The notes beneath the pieces were generated by a model. The model was given only the letters and a program-made list of their open reading frames with translations, had not been told where the DNA came from and did not search any database. The position numbers were made by a program, and so were the translations under genes. This document shows, piece by piece, positions 54,640-64,000 of a stretch of DNA of 64,000 nt. The DNA lies in assembly GCA_033977085.1 (NCBI GenBank), contig CP138906.1, positions 868,001-932,000 of the forward strand, written 5' to 3'. The stretch's first letter is position 1. Each line of letters starts with the position of its first letter. The stretch comes from Apirhabdus apintestini (GTDB taxonomy: Bacteria > Pseudomonadota > Gammaproteobacteria > Enterobacterales > Enterobacteriaceae).

Positions 54640-56216
54640 ATGACGGAAAATATTCATAAACATCGCATACTTATCCTTGATTTTGGTTCTCAATATACTC
54701 AACTGGTCGCGCGCCGCGTGCGTGAGCCGGGCGTTTATTGTGAACTGTGGGCGTGGGATGTCAGTGAAGCCCAAATTCGCGAGTTTAATCCTAATGGGAT
54801 TATTCTTTCTGGCGGCCCGGAAAGCACCACCGAAATGAACAGCCCGCGTGCGCCACAGTACGTTTTTGAGGCAGGGGTGCCGGTCCTGGGCGTATGTTAT
54901 GGCATGCAGACCATGGCGATGCAGTTAGGCGGCCAGGTCGAAGGGTCCAGTGAACGCGAATTTGGCTATGCGCAGGTGGAGGTCCTGACGGACAGCGCGC
55001 TGGTTCGTGGAATTGAAGATACCTTGAGCGCCAGCGGTAAACCGCTGCTGGATGTATGGATGAGTCACGGCGATAAAGTGACTGCTATCCCTGCAGGTTT
55101 TGTTACCGTGGCCAGCACAGAAACCTGTCCGTTTGCGATTATGGCGAACGAAGAAAAACGTTTTTACGGCGTGCAATTCCATCCGGAAGTCACGCATACC
55201 CATCAAGGAATGCGCATCCTTGAGCGGTTTGTTCGTGATATTTGTCAGTGTGAAGCTCTGTGGACGGCGGCAAAAATTATTGACGACGCCATAGAGCGCA
55301 TTCGTCATCAGGTCGGAAACGATAAAGTGATCCTTGGCCTGTCTGGCGGCGTTGATTCTTCCGTTACGGCCATGCTGCTGCATCGCGCGATAGGCGATCG
55401 CCTGACCTGCGTTTTCGTGGATAACGGGCTTTTGCGGTTAAACGAGGCCGGGCAGGTGATGGAAATGTTCGGCGATCGTTTTGGGCTGAATATTGTGCAC
55501 GTTCCGGCCGAAGAGCGTTTCCTCTCTGCGCTTGCAGGCATTGACGATCCTGAGGCCAAGCGTAAAACCATTGGGCGGGTTTTTGTCGAGGTATTTGACG
55601 AAGAAGCGCTAAAACTTGAGGACGTAAAGTGGCTGGCGCAGGGGACAATTTATCCCGATGTCATTGAGTCAGCCGCATCCGCGACCGGAAAGGCGCATGT
55701 GATTAAATCACACCATAATGTGGGCGGCCTGCCGAAAGAAATGAAAATGGGGTTGGTCGAGCCGCTGAAGGAGTTGTTTAAAGACGAAGTGCGGAAAATC
55801 GGCCTTGAGCTGGGGCTACCATTCGATATGCTCTACCGCCATCCGTTCCCGGGCCCGGGCCGGGCGTGCGCGTGCTGGGCGAGGTGAAGAAAGAGTATTG
55901 CGATTTGCTGCGCAAAGCCGACGCGATTTTCATTGATGAACTGCGTAAAGCCGAGCCGTACGACAAAGTAAGCCAGGCTTTCACTGTATTCCTGCCGGTG
56001 CGCTCCGTTGGCGTAATGGGCGATGGCCGTAAGTACGATTGGGTGGTTTCGCTGCGTGCGGTGGAAACGATTGACTTTATGACCGCGCACTGGGCGCATC
56101 TGCCCTATGATTTCCTGGGCCGCGTATCTAATCGCATTATTAATGAGGTTAATGGTATTTCCCGCGTGGTTTATGATATTTCAGGTAAACCGCCTGCCAC
56201 GATTGAGTGGGAATGA
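54640..56216 (+). CDS. guaA: GMP synthase, glutamine-hydrolysing (one frame break)
   Basis: Converts XMP to GMP. Glutaminase domain with nucleophile in GVCYGMQTM and FHPEVTHT; ATP pyrophosphatase P-loop LSGGVDSS; C-terminal dimerisation domain ending GKPPATIEWE. The frame breaks near 55855-55862 (GGGCCGGG for GGGCCCGGG, restoring FPGPGPGVRVLGE). Repaired length is 525, as in E. coli. The 3' end of guaA is a known integration site for genomic islands, and a relic integrase follows. Confidence 0.97.
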
Positions 56217-56261
56217 TGCATAGCTAGTTCATAGCGCATTATTTCTATTCAAATTATCTCT

Positions 56262-56295
56262 AACCCTCTGTAATTGCAGAGGGTTCCTGTTTTTA
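56262..56295 (+). terminator. Rho-independent terminator of guaBA
   Basis: Stem AACCCTCTG (56262-56270) and CAGAGGGTT (56277-56285), six-base loop, then CCTGTTTTTA. Confidence 0.9.
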
Positions 56296-56885
56296 TCTAC
56301 TTATATTTATTCACTCTACACCATATTTTCGACGGTACACGTGACGGTATTATCCTTTGAGTATGCCCCATACCGTCATAATCATGGATGCATTATGGGT
56401 GAATTGTGCTTACCGACACTAAACTAAAACCCCTCAGGCTGCAGGAGAAACTGTATAAGGTTTCCGATCGTGACGGGCTGTATGTCGCCGTGCTCACTCA
56501 GGCTCTGTCTCGTTCCGTTATGACTGGCGCATTAACGGGGCCGGGAAAAGCTGATGATAGGGCAGTATGGCCGTGACGGTATCAGCCTGGCAGAAGCGTA
56601 TAAAGAACTCATTGCCGCCAAAAGCTGCTGAAGTCAGGCCCGTCGCCGTCTGTGGCGAAGCGTAACGGTATCATAAAGACTCAGGGATCGGAGATATTCA
56701 CGGTATATACCGTCGCCTACAAGAAGCTCGTGACCCTGGCCGACAGCATCCGTGCCATGAAGCAGGCCGTAATTGAGTGCGACATTATGCCGGTGCTCGG
56801 CAACAAGGTTATGTCCGTGTCAACAACGGGTAAAAAGTGATCCACTTACCGTCACCACCAACGGTCTAATATTGATCCACCTTGC

Positions 56886-57663
56886 TTACTCAGGATTAGC
56901 TTCCGCTATAACCCCGGCCTTTCGTTTCTGCTTCAGTCGATAGCTCTCTCCTTTTATCTGGACTACGTGTGAGTGATGTAAGATCCGGTCCAGCATTGCC
57001 GATGTCAGGGCTGCATCACCCGCGAACGTCTGGTCCCACTGCCCGAACGGCAGGTTAGAGGTCAGGATCATCGCGCTCTTTTCGTAACGTTTGGCAATGA
57101 CCTGGAAGAACAGCTTTGCCTCTTCCTGGCTGAACGGCAGATAGCCTATTTCGTCGATGATGAGCAGTTTGGGGGCCATGACACCGCGATTGAGTGTCGT
57201 TTTGTAACGCCCCTGACGCTGGGAAGTCGACAACTGTAACAGCAGGTCCGCTGCTGTTGTGAAGCGAACCTTGATGCCCGCCCGTACTGCCTCGTAGCCC
57301 ATGGCTATCGCCAGATGTGTTTTCCCCACGCCCGAGGGGCCCAGCAACACGATGTTTTCGTTACGTTCGATGAAGCTCAGGGAACGCAGCGACTGGATTT
57401 GCTTCTGAGGTGCGCCGGTGGCGAAGGTGAAGTCGTATTCCTCGAACGTCTTCACCGCCGGGAAGGCTGCCATCCGCGTGTACATCGCCTGTTTACGCTG
57501 ATGCCGGGCCAGTTTCTCCTCATGTAGCAGGTGCTCCGGGAAGTCCATATAGCTCCATTCCTGATCCACTGCCTGTTGCGACAGTGCCGGCGCCGCGCCG
57601 ATAAGGCTGTCCAGCTGGGCTGTTCAGCAAGCACCATCAGCCGTTGATGTTGTAGTTCGACCA

Positions 57664-57667
<4 letters not shown>
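56886..57667 (-). CDS. istB: IstB ATPase helper (copy 2, one frame break)
   Basis: As in copy 1: Walker A LLGPSGVGKTHLAIAMG and Walker B LLIIDEIGYLPF. One frame break only, near 57611-57622, at the same place and with the same string as copy 1 (expected CAGCTGCAGCTGG, one base short). The second break of copy 1 is absent here; the text reads CAGTTGTCGAC on the coding strand. DFPEHLL replaces DFLEHLL. Repaired length 260. Confidence 0.92.
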
Positions 57668-58685
<1,018 letters not shown>

Positions 58686-58950
58686 AAGCTCCCCTGTATT
58701 CAGAGGAGCAGATTAACCCCTGGATCAGTTTTCAACCGCTGGGGTGGATCAGTTTTGCACCGTTGGTAACATGTCCGAGATAACCACCAGCGTGGTGCGC
58801 GACCTTTGCGATCGTCTCGTCGAGCGCGGCGGGCGGCGACGGCGATTCAGGGCAGGGAGATAATCAGTAGCGTATATCGCTATGCTAATGACCGTGGCCA
58901 TGGAATGATTTGGCGTCAGGCGCTGGCCTGTGCGCGTAAACACGAATGAG

Positions 58951-58979
58951 CAAAAAGCGCGCTTAGCGCGGGCTTTTTT
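58951..58979 (+). terminator. Possible terminator after the integrase relic
   Basis: AAAAAGCGCGC-TTA-GCGCGGGCTTTTTT: a GC-rich stem with imperfect outer pairing, followed by six T. It lies just after the last relic codon. Confidence 0.7.
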
Positions 58980-59173
58980 ATGTCTGGCGATTTAGATCTA
59001 CGTAAAGAAAAGGAGGTTTCTACGGCCGCCTTTTTAAGAAGACTATCGAAATATTCATTTATCCTGATTAATTAAAATGCAAATCTCATGTTCGGCTAAA
59101 ATCACACTCTCACTTATAGGGAATTCACGGCTCCCCTCCCTGCTGGAAAAATCTTCAGACGCCGTTTTGCTTA

Positions 59174-60804
59174 TCATGCCGTGTTTCTCTTTGGTGAACC
59201 CTCTCGGCTGCGAGTGGCTTTCCGCTTAGTGCTTTTCCGGGGAGGCATTATTACGCTACCCGGCAGTTCATTCCCACTTTCCGTTATTTTCAGCATTGCA
59301 ACGCTTTGCTGCAATTGACGAGCTTTCCCGGCCATGCTGCTGGCCACCGCCGCAGACTGCTCAACCAGCGCAGCGTTCTGTTGGGTCACATTATCCATTT
59401 CATTGATGGCGAGGGCTATTTGATCGATGCCCATGCTTTGCTCTTCGGTCGCTAAAGTGATTTCGCTCATAATATTGCTGACGCGCGTTACGGCGGTAAC
59501 GATTTCACGAATGGTATCACCGGCATTTTCCACCAAGCCTGAGCCAGTTTTAATATTTTCTTCCGATTCCGCAATCAGTGTGCTTATTTCTTTCGCCGCG
59601 TCGGAGCTGCGTTTTGCAAGGGTGCGAACTTCGCTGGCAACCACCGCAAAACCGCGCCCTTGCTCACCGGCTCTGGCTGCCTCTACTGCGGCATTCAGTG
59701 CCAGAATATTGGTCTGATTGGCGATACTGTCGATAACGGCGTTAATATTGGCGATTTTGCACGAGCTACTGGTGATATTACGCATCGTATTGATTACCCG
59801 ATCCATGACTTCGCCACCCCGATGGGCAATAGCGTTAGCATCGACGCTCAGCTGGCTTGCGTGGCGGGCATTATCGGCGTTTTGCCGAACGGTGGTACGT
59901 AACTCTTCTGTGCTGGCGGCGGTTTGCTGCAGGGCGGAGGCCTGCTCTTCAGTTCGCGAGGAGAGATCGTTATTACCGGCTTCCATCTCTACTGTGCTTT
60001 GTCCAATGCTGGAAGCGCCTTCCTGAACCTGTGTGACAATGCCGGACAGCGAGCTCTGCATAGTGCCAAGGGATTCAAGCATGCGGCCAATTTCGTTGCG
60101 CGGCCCAACGTCAAATTTGTGGTGAAGCTCGCCGCGCCCAATTTTTTCAAGTAGTGAGGAGGTCATTAGCAGGCGCTGGAATAGATTTTTACGCAACCAG
60201 AAATGGACCAGGAAACAGATGATGATTGCTATAAACACGGCAATAAAAGAGGAAAAAATAGATCTTTCATTGTCATTTTCCGCCAGCTGTTCCTCCTGAA
60301 TTGAGCGCTTTTTAAGATAGAGCATGTAGTTAGTAATCGCTTCACTGAAATTAACTTCCTGAACTTTATTTGAATAATCTTTCAGGATGTATTGAGTTTT
60401 CAGCATATCGACATTATTACGATAGTTGGACGCCAGCGCTTTATAGGCCTCATCAATTTTTTGTTTTAATGCCTTGCCTTCTCCAGAAGCGCTTGAGGAG
60501 TTAACTACCTTTTCCATTGCTGCATCAGAGGTATTCAGGTGCTGGGTAATTAAGGCGACTTTTTTATCAATATAATCGTGGGGTTTCTGGATATTATTCA
60601 GATAATTAATATCCCCCGTGCCGCTGAGATGTTATCCATTACATGATTAAGGTTACGGGTTATCGTAATGATATTTCCCAACTTTCCAAAAGAGGCTTTA
60701 GCTCGAAAACTATTGTAAAGAGAGATCCCACTTACAGCCACAATAACTAAAGTTAACAGCACAAGGATAAGTTTGATTGCGTTAGATAAACTAAAATTTT
60801 TCAT
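59174..60804 (-). CDS. Methyl-accepting chemotaxis protein (one frame break)
   Basis: Transmembrane chemoreceptor, about 543 residues after repair. First membrane segment (LILVLLTLVIVAVSGISLY), a four-helix periplasmic sensor (NLNHVMDNISAARG, YILKDYSNKVQEV), second membrane segment (FIAVFIAIIICFLVHFWL), HAMP region, methylation helices and the signalling hairpin QTNILALNAAVEAARAG. One G is missing near 60616 (five for six), restoring GDINYLNNIQKPHDYIDKK. The C-terminus is basic (KSTKRKATRSREGSPKRN) and lacks the NWETF pentapeptide that tethers CheR/CheB, so it behaves like a low-abundance, Trg/Tap-type receptor. Ligand unknown. No chemotaxis genes adjoin it. Confidence 0.93.
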
Positions 60805-61710
60805 AACCTAAAAGAATGTTAAACAAGGGTATCACCAACATCGGCAGTTTTACGCTTTTCTGTAAGCTTTAAGTAAAGAAAAATTGGCAAATGCACTATA
60901 AATGTTTACTTGTTTTTACTTTCTTTGTGAATGGCCTGCGGGAGCATCGCGCAAAGATGCAATATTTGTTTTTGGAAAGCGACCGTAAGGGCAAAATATT
61001 TGCCTGAAAAACAACCGGTTCAGCGGGCATCAATTGCATATTTAGTGAGTGAATGTGATGCCATTTGATGGCCGGGGACTAACAATTCCATTGCTGGCGG
61101 ACTTTTCGTTTAAAAAGTGACTCTTACTCCGCCTGATGGACAAATCTGATTCTTTATAGCTTACATCAGCACAGATGAGAGGATTTGATAACATTCAACG
61201 TTTAATACACGGCGTACAATCGCGTGGTGATATGTGGGGATACGTTTAGTAAAGACAAATTCCGGATTATTGCAGCTGGGTTGCGTGGCCGGGTATGTAA
61301 ACTCTGCGTGACGACATGTTTTACCCGTCACTTCGCGGCGACGGTAAAAGGGGACACCATGAACGGTACGCTCATGTAGGTTAGAGGAAGCGTCCGTGCA
61401 GCATAAAAATAAATATGTGTTATCTCTACGCGCCGCGTGCACAGGATACTCTGGCTTCACTAAAATAGGGGATTCAGCCTTTTCTTAGTATCCTTTTCGC
61501 GGCGTAGCTAACCTGCTGGCAGGGCGAGTAATTTTGGGCAAAGATCGGTCACTCTCACCGCAATACTTCCGCTACAGCCAAGCCTAAGAATTATGCTATA
61601 CAGATAAAATCATTAGATTTCATTAAGTAATTGCCGGTGCTATACAAGAGGATAGGTGCGTCTGAGTGGCCCTATTCATACAGGCTATTTTTGCGCTAAA
61701 CGCTATTATC
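60805..61710. other. Non-coding stretch between the chemoreceptor and yfgG
   Basis: About 900 bases; the open frames here lack ribosome sites and recognisable motifs. E. coli has yfgH and yfgI between guaA and yfgG; no trace was recognised here. Confidence 0.5.
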
Positions 61711-61908
61711 TTAACGGGTTGCTGGCTGTTCTCGAATGATAGACAGGCTACTTTGCTGTAAGCGATTTTTCTCCTGCTGATGATGCCAGGCGCCTACGGA
61801 AGAGTAGATAAAGCGGGCAAAGAAAAAGAGAAAGCTGATAAGAAAAACCATACGGACCATGCGATTATTTAACCGCTGCTGTTTTCGTATGCCGGGAGGG
61901 TGTGCCAC
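61711..61908 (-). CDS. yfgG: Small membrane protein YfgG
   Basis: 65 residues with a basic N-terminus (RKQQRLNNRMVRM), one hydrophobic helix (VFLISFLFFFARFIYSSVGAW) and a polar tail. E. coli YfgG has the same pattern (RMTRIVLLISFIFFFGRFIYSSVGAW is closely similar) and the same place, divergent from pdeF. Reported to be linked to metal (nickel/cobalt) tolerance in E. coli; here only homology and synteny are shown. Confidence 0.85.
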   Translation of the reverse strand: MAHPPGIRKQQRLNNRMVRMVFLISFLFFFARFIYSSVGAWHHQQEKNRLQQSSLSIIREQPATR

Positions 61909-62268
61909 TCTGGGTTCCTTTTTAGTAAGTCCGAAATATGGACGACAGGCTCATTTAGGCACAGTGTGCCACGCAGGTCAATAAAACTGACTGTAAAGTT
62001 TCGTTAATTGATTCTTAAGTGAAAAATGTTGTTTTTATGATGCGTTACTATTAATTCCCGGTGAATTGAGAACATAAATTGCGGCATCCTCAGATAAATA
62101 ATCCAGTCACTCAGCGTTGAGTGATATAAATCAAAAATTACTTTTGCTGGCTATCTACAATCGGCCTTCAATTTTTCAAACAGTACTGCGCCAATAGCGC
62201 GCGGCGGTCAGGTTGGATGCCTGTCTGAAAAATACGACTGGGAACCAGGGTATTGTGAAGGACAATTC

Positions 62269-64000
62269 ATGCAATGGGCTGACTGGTATCAAAAAATAAA
62301 AATCAGTGGTGGTGTTTACCGCTAATCCTGCAAGTGGTGCTCCATCCGCTGGCGGTGCTGTGCAACGTTTATACGGCCTTTGACGGCGTCCGCGTCGTGC
62401 TGTTTTTCATGCCGCCTGCATTAATGATGGCGGCGCTGATGGTGTTTGGCTGGGCCGCTTTGCCAGGCGTAGTGGCTGCGCTGTTTTTCCGCTATCTGCC
62501 ACTGCGCGGCGCCTCGGATGCCCTCATGTCGTCCGGCCACTATCTTATTGCGCTGGTATTAAGCTGGGGAGGTTACCGTTTATTCGTGCCACGCCGCTTT
62601 TCAATAAGCTTCGGTTACGGGAAACTCACTGGATCGCGCCTGTTTTGGCTGGTTTTCTTTTATTCTTCAGTATTTGCGTTGCTGTACCAGGTGGCGATCA
62701 CTTTTGGCGTATATGACGCGCGCCGTAATCTGCCGGGCAACGACACATTACAGATAACAACGCTGATTAACTATCAAACCTTTCTGGTCAGTAATCTGAT
62801 TGGCGTTCCCTTCTGGTATTTTATTTTGCGTACACTGCGGCATCCGCATTTTGCGCGCAGCTTCTATTCACGCCTGCGGGCGCAAATGCATCCCCACGCG
62901 TCACCCCGGAAATTGGCCTATGGGCGGCAACACTACTTGCCCTTATTGGGCTGCTTATCATGCCAATCGGCGATGAGGGGTCAATATTTAATACCAACTA
63001 TACCTTTACGCTGATTTTGCCGGTAATGATTTGGGGGACAATGCGCTTTGGTTTTCTCTTCATTACGACGGTATGGACGCTGTGCTTGATGGTGCTTAGT
63101 CATTACTACTACCGCTATTTGCCGGACAGTAGCGATTACGAAATCCATATGGCCATTACCTCTGCCTGTTATGTGGTGTTTTCATTCACTATTTATCTGA
63201 TGGGCGGGGTGGTGACGCGCCAGCGAGCCATTTATGAAAAAGTACAGCGAATTGCGTTTGTCGACCCGGTTGTACAGATGCCGAATTTGCGTGCTCTGTC
63301 GCGGGATATTAACCATATCACGATGTCGACGCTTTGCCTGCTGCGCTTCCCGGAACTTGAATTGCTGGGACGTAACTACGGGATTTTATTACGCATTGGC
63401 TATATGCAGGAGATGGAAGACTGGCTGCAGGAGGTATTATTACCTGATGAGAGACTTTATTATCTCTCCAGTCTGGAGCTCATGCTGCGGCTGAACGGTG
63501 AGAAAAGCCAGGATGAAGTGGAAGTGATCGAGCAGCGAATTCGGCAGTTCCGCTATCTATGGGACGGTATGCCGATACAGCCTCAGGTTGGGATCAGCTA
63601 TTGCTATATCCGCCATCCCGTTGCCCATCATCCGCTGCTATTAGGCGAATTAAGTACTATGGCCGAGTTTTCACTCAGCAGCAGCAGGCCGGAACGGCTA
63701 CAGCTTTATAGCTCCCGCCATGCGCAGAACGCGATACGCCATAAAGTTGCTATGATGAACAGCCTACAGCGCGCACTGGATATCGGTGCCTTCGAGCTTC
63801 AGGCTCAGCGCGTTGAAGGCGTACGGGGAGACGTGTTCTATGAAATCCTGCTGCGCATGGTCAATGAGCACGGCGAAATGCTGGAGCCCGATCGCTTTTT
63901 GCCTGCGGCGCACGAGTTTGGTATGTCCTCCCGCATCGATTTATGGGTGCTGGAACAAGCCGTTCAGTTTATTGCGCGGCATCGGGATGTACTGCCGGGT
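62269..64000 (+). CDS. pdeF: Cyclic-di-GMP phosphodiesterase PdeF (partial, frame breaks)
   Basis: Membrane phosphodiesterase, orthologue of YfgF, cut by the window end. ATG 62269 (MQWADWYQKNKNQWW) after GTGAAGGAC. An N-terminal MASE1-type domain with about eight membrane helices, then a degenerate GGDEF domain (RIAFVDPVVQMPNLRALSRD; the signature is replaced by YYLSSLELMLRL) and the start of the EAL domain (RALDIGAFELQAQRVEG, YEILLRMVNEHGEML, HEFGMSSRIDLWVLEQ). Breaks near 62292 (six A for seven) and near 62900. Catalytic EAL residues mostly lie beyond the window. Its neighbour yfgG supports the assignment. Confidence 0.93.

Noticed and set aside
61161..61460. 99-codon minus-strand frame in the chemoreceptor-yfgG gap
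   Set aside because: No ribosome site, no recognisable motif and odd composition; most likely chance.

Overview
The window is chromosomal DNA from a gamma-proteobacterium of the order Enterobacterales. Gene content and order follow the E. coli segment mltF - purL - glmY - glrK/qseG/glrR - glnB - hmp/glyA - (yphA) - csiE - suhB - trmJ - iscRSUA/hscBA/fdx/iscX - pepB - sseB/sseA - ndk - rlmN - rodZ - ispG - hisS - yfgM - bamB - der - xseA - guaB - guaA - yfgG - pdeF. Enterobacterial markers include GlmY with a sigma54 promoter and GlrR boxes, QseG, YphA, YfgG and CsiE. Relative to E. coli the hca operon, pbpC/yfhM, yfgJ and yfgH/yfgI are missing. No tRNA, rRNA or CRISPR was seen.

Layout. 0-11 kb: mltF, purL and the GlmY/GlrKR module with glnB. 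11-16 kb: hmp, glyA, yphA and a YnfC-like protein. 16-19.4 kb: csiE split by a 1954-bp IS100-like (IS21 family) element. 19.6-28.4 kb: suhB, trmJ, the complete isc operon and pepB. 28.5-39.8 kb: housekeeping genes from sseB to der. 40-51.4 kb: an accessory island between der and xseA. It holds an orphan class II microcin-like precursor, a lysine-rich repeat protein, a DUF6506-like protein, then a surface-glycan cluster: a ~1174-residue multi-domain glycosyltransferase, a sugar aminotransferase, an ATP-grasp/HAD fusion and a KPHP-type glycosyltransferase. Its right half is strikingly AT-rich and ends in a decayed IS3-type relic. 51.5-56.2 kb: xseA, guaB, guaA. 56.4-58.9 kb: a relic tyrosine integrase beside guaA, split by a second IS100-like copy. 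59-64 kb: a chemotaxis receptor, yfgG and the start of pdeF.

Sequence quality dominates interpretation. Most conserved genes, including essential ones (glyA, hisS, ispG, der, suhB, guaA), carry one to five single-base frame breaks although the protein sequence stays conserved on both sides. Most are one-base deletions in homopolymers. Repairing them gives family lengths to the residue (PurL 1295, IscS 404, HscA 616, PepB 427, IspG 372, HisS 424, GuaA 525). I therefore read them as sequencing errors and report whole genes. A second class sits at AGCT-centred sites (GAGCTG/CAGCTC/CAGCTG), where the same wrong strings recur in unrelated genes and on both strands; this may be the footprint of a modified DNA motif. 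True decay is limited to csiE (IS insertion), the guaA-side integrase, the IS3 relic and possibly hmp (in-frame TAG).

How the genes work together: GlrK/QseG/GlrR controls the sRNA GlmY encoded just upstream. The isc operon, preceded by IscR-like boxes, builds Fe-S clusters needed by IspG and RlmN in this window. purL, guaB and glyA carry PurR-like boxes, linking purine and one-carbon metabolism. The island probably modifies a cell-surface polymer with an unusual amino sugar and amide-linked substituent, and may secrete a bacteriocin through an exporter encoded elsewhere.
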